From Hermodice carunculata (lineage: Eukaryota > Annelida > Polychaeta > Eunicida > Amphinomidae), in assembly GCA_964020975.1 (NCBI GenBank), contig OZ026622.1, forward strand, positions 2,090,601-2,154,600: DNA of 64,000 nt, given 5' to 3'. The first letter of the stretch is position 1; the number at the start of each line of letters is the position of its first letter. Below are positions 1-56,169 of this stretch, piece by piece. The notes beneath the pieces are model-generated. The model was given only the letters and a program-made list of their open reading frames with translations. It ran no database searches and was not told the origin of the DNA. The position numbers and the translations under genes are program-made.

Positions 1-139
1 AAAGGTGGTCACATAAAGCAGGTGGTCCCTCAAAGGAGGTATAAATAACATGAAAAGTACTACAGAGAGACCTGACAATTGTGGTCTCTCAAAGGAGGTG
101 GTCTCCCAAAGGAATGGTCATTCAAAGGAGGGACTACTG
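1..139. repeat. Right end of a TA-flanked MITE (CAGTRGTCCC family)
   Basis: Series of 'ggtggtc..tcaaaggagg' blocks ending GGACTACTG before TATA. This is the right half of the family seen whole at 14987-15430 and 60477-61077; its left end is off the window. Confidence 0.6.
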
Positions 140-226
140 TATATACATACATACATACATACATACATACATACATACATACATACATACATACATGTAC
201 ATATATATATACATGTATGTGTGTGT
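140..226. repeat. (ATAC)n microsatellite with (TA)n and GTAT tail
   Basis: About 14 units of the tetranucleotide TACA, then short TA and GTAT runs, starting right at the end of the neighbouring MITE. Confidence 0.9.
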
Positions 227-293
227 GAAAGTCAGGGCATGTCTGACACCCGTGGAGGTGCCATTCTAAACAGGATCGACTAAGTGATGCAGG

Positions 294-443
294 GGTTAAA
301 CTGTGGAATTGAGCATTAATCAGAAAAAACAAGTAAAACCAACTGAGTAGAGTTTTATTGTGTGGGAGGCTCCCACAATAAAACTCTACTCAGTTGGTTT
401 TACTTTTTTTTTCTGATTAATGCTCAACTCCACAGTTTAACTC
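294..443. repeat. Large near-perfect palindrome
   Basis: Two arms of about 74 bp (294-367 and 371-443) around a GGC loop. The core GTGGGA / TCCCAC and outer parts such as AGTAAAACCAACTGAGTAGA pair almost without mismatch. It lies in the copine intron just after exon 19 in transcript order, so the pre-mRNA can form a long hairpin. No TIR-type element family was recognised. Confidence 0.85.
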
Positions 444-537
444 CTTTTTTTTCTGATTAATGTGTGTGTGTGTAATGTGTGCAGGTAACATACATATCAA
501 TAGTGTTTACATGCCCTCATGGCTAGAGAACACTTAC

Positions 538-44820
<44,283 letters not shown>

Positions 44821-45030
44821 TTTGGTAAATTACACTGGATTATGGGATAGCCACTGTGATGTGCGCATGCGCAATGCATAGACCCTCTTAATAAAGCACA
44901 TGGCTGGTGAAATTTAATGTGAAACAAGGGTGATTTAGGGCAGAAATTCTGGCAGTAGTCGGATGATTTTGGTACCTGGACGGTGCCAAGGGATGGCTGT
45001 AATGTTGTAGGTATATGTTACGTGGAAAAA
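44821..45030. promoter_or_regulatory. Shared head-to-head promoter of copine and FAM120-like genes
   Basis: Only 210 bp separate the two start codons, so both 5' UTRs and the core promoter must lie here or overlap the first exons. No TATA box is obvious at a convincing distance. The clearest element is the NRF1-type palindrome at 44862-44873. Transcription start sites cannot be placed from sequence alone. Confidence 0.65.
44862..44873. promoter_or_regulatory. NRF1-type binding site TGCGCATGCGCA
   Basis: A perfect 12-base palindrome, TGCGCATGCGCA, equal to the NRF1 consensus YGCGCAYGCGCR. It lies in the gap between two divergent ATGs, a classic setting for NRF1. CpG is rare in the surrounding DNA, so a chance match is unlikely. 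Binding itself is inferred. Confidence 0.7.
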
Positions 45031-45745
45031 ATGGGGATTCAACATTTAATGGACTTCATTTCAACCCAATGTCAGGACGCTGTTAAGCCGGTAGACCTAA
45101 TCAGAATCGCCCGCGGGTTTGCCACGAAAAAACGCAAAGGTGGAGGTCCAGCAAGACTATGTCTGGTTGTGGACGCAGAGAGTTGTCTGGACAGACTTTA
45201 TGGAGGTTTCTTCTCAGACTGGGTCTGCGGTGGACAGTGGTCCCGCATGATGCAGTTTTTGAACAACCTCATGCGTGCCTGTCATTCTGCCAATATGGAG
45301 TTGGTTGTTTTCTTCAATGGGGCTCTTGAAAGTCAGAGGATGGACGAATGGTACAGACAGCAGGTGGAGGAAAAGAAAAAGGTCCTTCAGGTGCTCAAAC
45401 ATGTTCATAACAAAGCTACTCCACCACCCAAAATCTGGTGGGTACCCCCAGTATGTCTGGGAGTTTGCCTCCGAATGGCTCTACGACAGTTGGGCGTGTC
45501 CGTGGCGTGTTCTATGGACGATCATCACCAAGAAGTAATCGCTTATTGTCGTGAAAACAATTTCCATGGGTTACTAGCCCAAGATGCAGATTATGCTATA
45601 TTTGACCCACCGAGGTATTTCTCGTCTCACAATTTGAAGCTGACCTACAAGGGTACACTGGAAACCCAAGAATACATAATGGATGAAGTGGCCAAATCGT
45701 TGGATTTAAATCCCAAGAGATTCTGTGTTTTTGCAGCATTACTGG
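45031..45745 (+). CDS. FAM120A: FAM120-like protein (constitutive coactivator of PPAR-gamma family), exon 1
   Basis: FAM120 proteins are RNA-associated scaffold and coactivator proteins with a nuclease-like XPG/FEN fold at the N-terminus. This 715-bp exon encodes residues 1-238, starting MGIQHLMDFISTQC. Clear family signatures: LVVDAESCLDRLYGGFFSDW at about residue 48, VVFFNGALES near 90, NKATPPPKIWWVPPVC near 130, DDHHQEVIAYCRENNFHGLL near 170 and FAALLG at the end. The ATG at 45031 matches the family's usual MG(I/V)Q start and has a good context (AAAATGG); the open frame before it starts only after a TAG at 44956-44958. Donor G|gtaagt. A single metazoan FAM120 is the likely ancestor of FAM120A/B/C, so the symbol marks the family rather than a proven A ortholog. 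Confidence 0.95.
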
Positions 45746-48700
45746 GTAAGTGAATGTAATGGTGATGTAATCAGGTAATGTACTAATGATGCTCAAGGCA
45801 TCACAAAATGAGGACCACAGTTGGCAACCCTACTTGCCCACTGTCAATAATTAGATCAATCAACATTTTATGTATTGTAGATGAAATATCACTGTTTATT
45901 ACTACTCGTGTATCGGCCAAAAAGAGGACTGCTTTGTGAATTCATAGAGCAACCAATAAAACAAAGTGTCTACAGAGCCAGGTCCGGTTGCAGATAATTT
46001 TCTTGCTACAGAACCGGGAGGCCAGTGATTGGCAACTGTCGTGTCATCATTATAGTCTCGCGATATTCTATTGACACTCCATCTGCAGCGTTTTGAAATG
46101 TAAATCTTTTGTGGCACACAGGGTAGGGTTAATAGTTATAATAATAGTTACCTGCTTTATTCCGTACTATTTGCCGTCTTGGCCTTTGCCTAGTTCTCAC
46201 ATTGCTTTATTCCGTACTCACAAGCAATAGATTTTGGCTTGTATTCTACACCATCCCCAAGGACATGTATTTCCTTGCTGGCCAGTACCGTTTTCTGCAT
46301 GTACAGAACCCGGCACTCCAGCGCTTGCTTGCAGTATACTTACTGTACTACACCGGGCCCTCATACTGTATTTGGCTGCTATATACCAAACCGGGCACTG
46401 CAGTGATTTCTTACAGAATTGGATCAAGTACCTGATCCAGCTTTCCTGTGTATATATTGTCTGGGGTAAGGGATCCAACTCTGTAGTCGCTTCAACAACA
46501 GAAACCGAACCCTGTGCACTAGCCATGTTCATAATGATAATAATAATCCTGTGGGTGGGGGTGGGTCCCTAATATTTAAAGGTCCATTATTTGGCCAAAA
46601 ATGCCCTTAGAGGTTAATTTTTCTCTTTTGTATCCCAAAATTTGGGAAATTTTACCCAACTAAGGTCAAATTTTTCTTCCTAGATCTCTTTTCACACCAA
46701 TTTTGGACCATATTTTCTGCTATTTTGGTCAAATAAAATCCCAAAGAAAGGTATCATTCTTGTGAACATAATAAAGGGTGGGTTTTCGAAAGTTCAAGCC
46801 ACACACACCCACCAATAAATTTGTGGAAGTACCCATGGTACATGGCACTCTGCTTAGTTTGGTCCAACATCATACATGATTACGATACATGTACCTCTCC
46901 ACACACCTTCAGCCAAAGAAAAAAGGAAGTTGGGGAAACCATGTGGTATCATCTCAGCTCCTGTTGCCATGTTTCCCCCTGGCCAAGAGCCAAAGCTTAA
47001 AGGCTGGGGCATGCTTTCTCACTGTAGTAGTGAGCCCCTGGTCCCAGTTATATCGATCCCCAGGCCAAATGGTCATTGTATTTTCAGATGTGGAGTTTGC
47101 GTGGTCCTCAAATTAATGGTAACAAATAGTAAATACCCTATTCATCCTAATAGTAGCACATTGTGCCAATGCAAAGATTTGCCAGATTTATAAGTGTTTT
47201 CGCAGGACTATGGAATAAGTACTTTTCTTGATTGAAGGTTTTGATATACTGCCCTGACATTTCATTTTTCATTTGGAAGTATCATCTTTGATTTTGATTG
47301 ACCACTTCGATTGAAAGGGGGGGGGGGGTTCTATTAGGGCATTTGCTACTATTAGGATGAATATGGTATAACAGTAATACATTTAGAGTGTTTAATACAT
47401 GAGAGGATAGAGACTTTAACTTGCAAATGTGCATACATGTATATCAGGCTTTTCAGCAGATTTGACTCTGCATTTATGTTTTTTATGATAGGCATAGTAT
47501 GGTATGTGTAAATATTTTCATTCTCAGTTGAGATCCCGGTGCTACAGCATTTTGCAACTGAATGAGTGCTCAATGCTTGTACATGGAACAGTTGCTTCTT
47601 AAATTGTGAGGTACATGAATTAAATATGCATACATGCACACACCAAAAAATATGCCAAAAGGAAAAAAAAAACATAATGTTGCAGTGTAATAACAAATTC
47701 ACAATAAAGAGTCCAGAGCAAGGTAAAGTTTATCAGGATTTGCAGTGCCAGGGTGTGAAAACACTTGTCCGTAGAACAAGTACATGTGGATTTCAAAATC
47801 TAGTTTAGAGATGTCCAGTATCGGCGATCGTGGACAGATTCGTGGAATCGGTAACATAAAACAGAATTATACATTTCTCCAAAATTGCAACCTTTTCCCG
47901 TTATTTTCAGTCATTCGAAAGCTTTATTTGAAATTAATTCACATTAAACTCATCCTTTGTGATCACCGCCATTCCATTCTAATAAACAATGATTTATGAG
48001 AGACCTCTGGTGACAAATTTAGATAAATTACCCAATGCTGGCGGCCGGCCTCATTTTGTGCGGGACTATTATTTACTACATGTTGAAGGTCTTGGACCAG
48101 TAACCTAGGCCTAATGCATTTACATGTTAAAAAGGCAACACTCCCTGGGTTATTTCTCTTATTTCAAATGTAAAACAACAACTTCCTTTGTATTCTGCTT
48201 CAAGTTTATACCGGTAGCAGCCAGTTAAAACCAAGAAAATGGGGGGGTCATGTGATTAAATTTTTTTTTTTACCGGTGTATTTGTGTACCTTAATTACCT
48301 GCATGACTGACCTTTCTGCGCCAAATATGTCTCCAAAAATACACACAGTTATCATATGATTTAAAGTATTTCTAGAGTAGCAGTACCTTTCTAAAACTCA
48401 CAGTTGATAAGTATTTTCCTATCCAAAATTATGATGGGACTTTATTTGGGATGCTCTGCTCCTGTGATATTAACATCCAATAGACACAGCAACAGTATTC
48501 GGTACTCGATCAAAAGTCGTGGATCAGTTGACCTGACCTTGAGGGGTTACTGGTCCAAAATCTGAAGTTGGCCAGCAATATGGCAGCCATGCAGCGTGGC
48601 AACGGAAGCCAAACACTACCAGCCTCAAACAGCCCATCCTAATACTGCTGACACACTAGACCTGGGATACACCCGAGATAATGATTCGGGAAGTACCCGG

Positions 48701-50960
48701 GGCAGGTTAATTCGAGAGAACTTGCCACACTACAGTCTGATCTCCCGGGGTGGTTCCAACTGCATGTTGGTTGTTGTGGCTACACTGTAGATACTCAGTC
48801 GAGACAGGTCAGGAATGTCCTGAGCTGATGTCAAAGGGCAGCTGTTTATCTCATTAGCCAGGTCACTGTTACCAGATACACCCCCTGTGGAGCCCATCCC
48901 GAGTCAAGATCTCGCATTGAATCCTCATCATCCACGGTTTGCCTGGAACATCAACTCGATGTCATCCCGGGGTAAAATTTCACAGTGTGGCAGAGTTTCT
49001 CGAGTTAATCTTGGACTGAACCCAAGATATTTATCTAGTGTGGCAAGGGTATAAGTTGCGGAGTGGATAAAATACCTAAAACGAAAAAAAAAAACGGAAT
49101 TATCAATTTGAGAAAACGGAATTTTTAATTTGAGAAATGGAAAATGACCAAAAAAAAATCATGGACTCTGGACATCCCTATCCTTGTTGTTAATTTATGT
49201 CATGTCAATAGAAAAAGCCATCAGGATTTGTTTAGAGAATAAGTACGCAACATCATACCAACTTTTTTTCCAATAAAAATTGTTGGAGTGGAGTATTGGA
49301 TTAGAGGCTCCTACTCCAAGTCAGGATGCGTCATCTGCACCCATGCAAAGTACTATGGCACTCGTGTCATCGACTGATCCAGCAAAATATGTGCTCTGAT
49401 AGGTAATAAATGGGAGATTATGAGCCAAATATTCTGCACAATACATAACAGACATAAAGATTTCTTGTCATAGAGGTTGGATGTTGTATACACTAATGAT
49501 ACAATGCAAAAATAAGGTAGTTGTGCTTGCCTCGTGTCGCGGGTGTCATTATGTGCATGTGGGGGTCATGGCCGGTTGTCGGCCATTAACCCACAGTTCA
49601 AGTCATGAGTCAAAAGTGGCATTATGGCGCATGGGTCAAGAAATCATGTATTTAATAACTATAAATCTCCTTGAGGTAGAACTTTGTGGTGTTCTTGATC
49701 AGATTCCCAAACCAGGTACCTAGATTCTTGGAATTATGCAACATTTTCCCCCTCCATGGGTAATTCGTAGTTACTACAAAATTTTTTTCATTGTGTAATG
49801 TGATATGAATAAATCATCACTGGAAAAGTGAACGAGATTTTACTGGGCACATAGATAAGCTACCATGTGCAAGCTTATAAAAGAAGTTATAAATACTCTT
49901 TATTTTATGTAGAAAAAGACAGTTCTAAGTATTTCTTACCATGTCTGAAATGCTGCAAGAGGATAAGATTTTTTGGTAAAACACCCGTTTTGAAGACTTC
50001 CATGTGACCGTATCTGTATATAGTAGTTGACATAAATCCAAATTGATCTAAATCAAATTATGACAGAAAAGTTCGACAGTTTCAGTTTTCTGTTACAAAA
50101 CAGAAGGAAATTGTTCTTCAGTGTAGGAAGAGTTGAACAGAAAAGGAAAATTGTTCTTTAATGAAGGAAGAGTTGAACATAAGTTTCTGCATGGTGAGAT
50201 TGGGTGACATTGACAGTGGGATATTGTTGCAATTGTTTTTCCATATATTTTTGTAAGAAAAAGTGAAATGACAGGAGAAAGTGGAAAGTAGGCCCTCAGG
50301 TGAGCTTCACATTTGATGGAAACCCTGCACGTAATTATGGTCCTTGAAAACGAGCAAGTTTAGATTGCACATGGATACCAGGACTTATATACAAAGTTAA
50401 CTGAGCACAGTACTGTCACATAGTGTATTTAGTACAAAAATAAACTTAACAAACCTAAATCTGTAAGCCCATGTACCGTTTGAACATTATTAACTCCAAT
50501 ATTCTAAGAGGAAGGGAACCAGTGCAAGATTTGTTTCGGTGCCATTAATTCCCAGACAAGTCATTCTGCTAACTCGCGGCACCATATTTGCATTTCCAAT
50601 ACAAACATCCCGAGCTGATGTGTTGCGGAATAAAGCGAATATGATGCTCCTTTGTTAACAGGCCTACATTACATAAATATAATGAAACTACTTTTATAAA
50701 TGAAAGGAAGTCATTTTGCAATATGGACAATAGTACTTCTATGTATATAAGTTGGACAGGGACAGGTTAGCTTATGGAGAGTAAAGAGTTCGGACTGCGG
50801 AATAGGGTAATGACTACTGGGAAGTGGTTTTGGACAAAAAGACACAAATACAAATTTTGATCTTCTCCTTTTTATAAAGCTGATATAATTAAATTACTGG
50901 TAAATTAAATTTGAGAATGATGTTGTGAGTGAAGTTTTCATTATCTGTTTATATTTCAGG
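45746..50960. other. FAM120-like intron 1
   Basis: 5.2 kb. It holds a MITE at 47133-47369, a G run near 47317, and a fragment near 47750-47810 resembling the hAT-like element ends (cacttgtcc..acaagt). 48600-49060 has weak inverted words around 'acacactaga' and 'tctagtgtgg'. No further exon recognised. Confidence 0.5.
47133..47369. mobile_element. MITE, 237 bp, with 26-bp terminal inverted repeats
   Basis: ATACCCTATTCATCCTAATA plus GTAGCA on the left is matched in reverse by TGCTACTATTAGGATGAATA plus TGGTAT on the right, with a single mismatch. Superfamily not assigned. Confidence 0.75.
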
Positions 50961-51043
50961 GAATCATATATTACCAGAAGAAGACTTAAAGGAATTTTTC
51001 CAGTCACTCTTGGATTTATCACCACACGAATCAGTTCTTCGGG
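50961..51043 (+). CDS. FAM120A: FAM120-like exon 2
   Basis: 83 bp after tttcag, reading NHILPEEDLKEFFQSLLDLS and PHESVLR; human FAM120A has NHILPDEDLASF at the same place. Donor CGG|gtaggt was chosen over GTAG|gtaaaa because only it keeps phase with exon 3. Confidence 0.92.
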
Positions 51044-51121
51044 TAGGTAAAATTTTGAAACTTACTTTTACCAGAGGGAAGACGAGGGAGATTTTAAAAT
51101 CTTGTTAGAACATTTTACAAG

Positions 51122-51680
51122 TTACCAAGTTTCAAGTTTGTTTATTTCTCAAAAACCCCTTTGGGGTACATGAGTACATGCAAGTCAAAATATACAGTGT
51201 GACATACAACAATTAACAAAGCCATACACAATTATAAGATCAAGTTGAACTGTCACATAAAAAATAGTTTTTAGGTGTTCACATCAGTGCTCCATGCAGA
51301 AGAGGAAGCTAAGGTTATCTAAGGCACACCATTACTCTCCACCATTATCAGTTTGACTAGTTTGCTGAGTTTTAGCAAAGCTTTCCTCTCATTTGACGCA
51401 AATAGTTTGGCAAACTTAATAGTGTTGGGGTGCACGCAATAGTACTTTTTAATGAGAGACTTGCGTACTTCTTGAAAATATGTACTATCAAAAATGTAAT
51501 GCCCAAATGCTGATTCATTGAAGAGCTGTGTATCATAATTATTTCTTGTTATACTCACCAGATGGCATTGAGTGTATGCAATAAAGATTATCGTTTTGTG
51601 TGTTTGAGTCCAAGTGAAGGATTGACTTCTGAGTAATATTTTGTATCTGGTGTTCCAAATTAGTGATTTTGTCCTCACAT
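51122..51680 (-). mobile_element. LINE 3'-end remnant
   Basis: The minus strand encodes about 119 residues with FNESAFGHYIFDSTYFQEVR and KALLKLSKLVKLIM, words I associate with C-termini of invertebrate LINE polyproteins. They are followed by 'ggggtttttgagaaataaac', an A-rich 3' tail. The N-terminal portion is absent. It lies in FAM120-like intron 2. Confidence 0.5.
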
Positions 51681-52074
51681 GTTGACATTTAAGATGCCAT
51701 TGATAAAATTTATTCAGTCACATATATGGTAGTCAACATAAACACAATAAAATTAATAATTGATCAGTAAGAAAATGAAAAAAAAAAAATGGAAACACAT
51801 GTCGACGGTTACCTGTGTTATAAGTTTTGATTAAGAAATAAGATACTTTATTCAAAAAAAAAGAAGAAAAGTGTGTGTTTGACCCTCCTTTTAGTGTTCA
51901 GGACATCCAAATTGTGAAGTGAAAGTCCCAGAGATCCCCTCTATCCCCCCCCTCCATTGTTTTGATATGAAGGTAAAATCTGGAGTTTCCACATAAATGA
52001 TTCCAGGTTCTGTCAAAAGTGCATTATATTCACATGTTTAAGTGTATACACATTCTCAGATACCAGCGATTGTA

Positions 52075-52301
52075 TTAACCCTTAAAGTGCTGATTTAAGA
52101 TTGAGTCAACAGCTTTCCTTGGGACACTTTGCGCGCAGTGTCCCGAGGAAAGCTGTTGACTAAGACTACTTTTTGCTTCCGACATGGCTTGCTGGTATCT
52201 GGATGAAAGATATCTTCATGAGGAATTTGACTCTTTAACCATTGTATGTTTAATGGTAATGAGAAAGGAACTATAGCAGTGATGAGCACTTAAAGGGTTA
52301 A
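52075..52301. mobile_element. TTAA (piggyBac-style) MITE next to FAM120-like exon 3
   Basis: TTAA at both ends; inverted ends CCCTTAAAGTGC and GCACTTAAAGGG are perfect. Internal hairpin at 52105-52160. Ends 25 bp before exon 3. TTAA target and CCC termini fit the piggyBac group. Confidence 0.85.
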
Positions 52302-52326
52302 TTTGGTTTGGTTTCTTCTCTTGTAG

Positions 52327-52421
52327 ATTCCACAGTCGCGCATCATACGTGCTGTGGTATCTTTTGTTAGAGGCTTGGCCACAGTGGATGACCTTGATGA
52401 AGTTGGACAAGCTGTGTTCAG
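52327..52421 (+). CDS. FAM120A: FAM120-like exon 3
   Basis: 95 bp after cttgtag, reading IPQSRIIRAVVSFVRGLATV and DDLDEVGQAVF, matching the family's VIKAVADYVRN region and VF-Q. Donor AG|gtaagg. A TTAA-type MITE ends only 25 bp upstream of this exon. No exon 4 was found in the remaining 11.5 kb. Confidence 0.9.
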
Positions 52422-53471
52422 GTAAGGCAGCTTCCCATCATACACTGTGTATACCATACATACATAATCATAGTATACAAGAGGTGGGTTGAAAGGAAAT
52501 ATTTGGATGTATAAGAAGAGTTACTTGAAGCTCAGAATGAAAACAAAAAAGTGAAAAAGAATGTTTCCCAGTGGAACTAGAGACACATCTGAGTATTCAA
52601 GGTACATAATATAGTAGCACAAAAGAAGGAGCCAGGTCCTCACTTCGTTTTACAAATTTTACATAATATGGGTGACCATTTCTTCAGTTCCCTCTTCTGC
52701 AACACTTTTGGTTTCCAGATGAGAAGTCTTGAAAAAACATTAAAGAACCTTCATGAAACTTGGTATGGATATGTATACATGTATATATGTATATAGGTGA
52801 GACTTAGGTTGGGATTGTATTTGAGTCGCCTTGACCTAATTCTTCAGGTGACAGAGTCACCTGTGTGAAATTGGTGAACCATGTGATAGTAATATGGAAA
52901 GGAAAAATAGTTATGGAGGAACTGCAAACTTGGTGACACTAGGTAGAATTATGCATCAGGATGAGACCAAGGTTGGGATTGTAATATTTGTATGTAGGTG
53001 ACCTTGATCTAATTTTTAAGGTCACAGGTTCACTTGTGTGGAATTGATTTTAGTGTGCTAGCTACTGCAGAACTGAATTAACAAAACTGTATAAAATTGG
53101 TAGGATTTTGTACTAGATGAGACCTAATTTGGGGTTGTAACTGGGTCACATTGATGTAATTTTCAAAATGACAGGGTCGCTTACATGTCAAATCAGTATT
53201 GGTGAGATAAGCACTGAAGATCTTTCAGTCAGTGCTCATATTGGCATGGTGGATTTTTATGATTAAGGTCAGGATGGTCTGGCCTTGAAGTAAGTTATTA
53301 TGTTACTATGCAAGGGGCAGTTGTTTCATAGGTTATGTACCTAGGCTAGTACAGAACAAAAGACTTGGCTATTACTTGTCAAGTGAGGCTAATCACATGC
53401 AGAGTGGTGTTTGCCTATGGGAATGAGGTCTCCCTATATCATAGCAACAAGGTCAGATGTTAGCACATGTC

Positions 53472-53473
<2 letters not shown>

Positions 53474-53539
<66 letters not shown>
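53474..53539. repeat. (TA)n microsatellite, about 33 units
   Basis: Pure TA run followed by GCATGCATGCA. Confidence 0.95.
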
Positions 53540-53542
<3 letters not shown>

Positions 53543-53784
53543 TGCATGCAGATTCTAAAAAAAAATACCGGGTGTTTGTGGTTGGTGAAGAATGTCCCCA
53601 GACATATATGGGTGCCATACTCCCCGCAAGGGTGGGTGTACTGGTTTCACCATGTATGTCTGACAGTCTGTGGAAAAGCCTTGTCTGGGCCATAACTCCT
53701 TTATTGTCTCGCCAGCGTTAGCTGTTTGCGAGACTAAGCTGTCACTTTCCGGACGTCCGTCCGTCAGTCCGTCCGTCCGTCAAC

Positions 53785-54368
53785 CGAAAACTTCGGAGTG
53801 GCATTATTTCACTAACTAGATCAGATAGGGCTATCATACTTGGGTGGATGATTGATTGTAATCATCACTAGAGATGTGGGCCATCAATGTTACACTTCAT
53901 TGATTACTTCATGCTTCATTGAGCATTGGAGAAAAACTTCGGAGTGGCATTATTTCAGTAACTAGACTACATAGGCCTTTCATATTTGGGTACATGATTT
54001 AATGTAATCATCCCTAGAGACGAGGGTCATCACTGTCACACTTCATTGATTACTTCATGCATGATTGAGCATTGGAGAAAAACTTCGGAGTGGCATTATT
54101 TCAGTAACTAGACTACATAGGCCTTTCATATTTGGGTGGATGACTTATTGTAATCATCCCTAGAGATGAGGGTCATCACTGTCACACTTCACTGATTACT
54201 TTATGCTTGATTGAGCATTGGAGAAAAACTTCTGAGTGGCATTATTTCACTAACTAGACTAGGAAAGGCTTTCATGCTTGGGTGGATGATTCATTGTAAT
54301 CATCCCTAGAGATGAGGGTCATCACTGTCACACTTAGAAGCTTCAGAAGCCTGTTGAAATTGGATGAC
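53785..54368. repeat. Tandem repeat, 146 bp x 4
   Basis: The word CTTCGGAGTGGCATTATTTC (CTTCTGAG in the last unit) recurs at 53791, 53937, 54083 and 54229, exactly 146 bp apart. Confidence 0.95.
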
Positions 54369-54941
54369 CTCAACTGATTTCAACAACCTAAATGTATTTT
54401 CATGGGTGAAATGCAAAACGTGGCGTTACCACTGCAACTTTTGACGAATTCAAGCCAAGTTTACCAAACTTACACCACCTTTGCTTCTTAGGAAAGCTTT
54501 AGAAGTCTATTGAAAGTGGGTGGCCTTGATGTATTTTTGACCTACTTTGGAGGTCAGATGCATTGCATCCTCGAATGTACAATGCTATTCATGGCCAAGA
54601 GTCAAACCAAGTTCACCAAATTTATACTAGCTTTGCATCTTACAAAACGTCAGAAATCTCTTGAAAGTGGATGACTTTGACCTACTTTTGACTCGACAAA
54701 TCTTATTTTCCTTGTGTGTCTTGGGTATAGTTGATTGTAGGTCCCTAGTTACTATTTAACATGAATAGCAAAGTACCTATGCTTTATTTTTGGTGTTCTT
54801 AAATTTATCTTGAAGTGTCCTTTGAAGGTCAAACTTAGGTAACTGAACATATGAAGTCATGTTGGCCAAGGTGTATTAAGTGCTTTACATGACATCTTTC
54901 ACTACGAAGCTTGAAACTGGCATGTCAAGCTCTGATTTGTA

Positions 54942-55180
54942 TTAACCCTTAAAGTGCTAATCACTGCTATAGCCGTTTTCTCATTACTGTTAAACATAGA
55001 ATGGTTAGGATATTCAAATTCCTCACGAAGAGAACTTTTATTCAAATACCAGCAAGCCTAGTCTAAAGCAAAAAGTAGTCTTAGTCAACAGCTTTCTTGG
55101 GGGCACTTTGCGCGCAATGCGCGCAAAGTGCCCCCAGGAAAGCTGTTGACTCAATCTTAAATCAGCACTTTAAGGGTTAA
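54942..55180. mobile_element. TTAA MITE nested in the Helitron-like element
   Basis: TTAA on both sides; inverted ends CCCTTAAAGTGCT and AGCACTTTAAGGG. Hairpin at 55084-55150 with about 32-bp arms. It is inverted relative to the copy at 52075. Confidence 0.88.
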
Positions 55181-56169
55181 GATGTAATATACTTTATTGG
55201 CCATTTTGTTTAAAAAAAAAAAAAAAAAAAAAGTGGTATATTCTGAGTAAATATATTGAGATTTACTTGATACATTCAACATCTACTAAATACCATTATA
55301 ATGTTTGGTCTTACAATTACATTGCTACTGAATGCTGGCGAGACATTCATGCCCCCTGGGCATGGCTCTGGTTATTTCATAGATCTTCCTCCAACTGTAC
55401 AGATTTGTTGTTTATCACTTGAGGTTGTGTCATGAAACAACATTGACCTGAGGTGTATAGGTCAAGGTCACAACTGGCGTATGAAGCTGAACCCGTGTCC
55501 ATAACATAACTCCTTCATTAATAATCATATCTTAATAGTTTGTGTGCTTATTCTCCTTCACTACATGGTGTGTCATGAGGCAACTGTGACCTTGAGCTAT
55601 ATAGGTCAAGGTGACAGTTGCCATTGTCGGCAGACATATTTTGTGTGGACCCGAAATTTTCCTCCAACTTTACATGATCATTGCTTCTTGTGAAAGAATA
55701 TGTCATTCACCATGTCTCTCTGTCCATCCGTCTGTGGAAAAGCCTTGTCGGAGCCATAACGCCTTTATTTTTTCATAGATCTTCCTCCAACTCTACATTA
55801 CTGCTGTTTGTCACTTGAGGTGTCATGGAACAACATTGACCTTGAGGTTTACAGGTCAAGGTCACAGCCCACACCTGCAGCCAAGACTTTGTCCGGACCA
55901 TGAATTTTAGTTGGTCAATGTCCCTTCTTTCCTTCCTTGCTGTTTTATCACATATCCTTTTGTCAGAAGCAATAATGACATACCCTTTGGTAAGAAGCAA
56001 TAATCATGTAAAGTTGGTTCTGTAGCAGTACTGTGGTCTCCATGCAGAAACCAATGAATATCCGAGCAGGGGTTATTCAGTCTTGTCGACGTTGACTGTT
56101 CTAGTTAATTATAGTAAAGAATAAGGTTTTGTCTGGGCGAGGCCAGGAGCAAACCCGTTCTTAAACTAT

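Larger units (their letters stand above)
53706..55344. mobile_element. Helitron-like/foldback element with 146-bp modules
   Basis: Ends are inverted: GTCTCGCCAGC (53706-53716) and GCTGGCGAGAC (55334-55344). After the left end come the hairpin partner TTTGCGAGAC, a (GTCC)n run at 53754-53780, then four modules of exactly 146 bp. A TTAA MITE is inserted at 54942-55180. The right end carries a GCCCCCTGGGC hairpin. No protein is encoded. Confidence 0.65.

Noticed and set aside
44983-45030. Upstream GTG start for the FAM120-like protein
   Set aside because: The frame is open there, but the family starts at MG(I/V)Q and eukaryotes rarely use GTG; the ATG at 45031 has a good context.
48637-49040. 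Inverted element around 'acacactagacc' and 'tctagtgtggc'
   Set aside because: Arms are short and imperfect; could be chance.
53411-53721. Open frames through the TA run (YIYIYI..)
   Set aside because: They come from translating a microsatellite.
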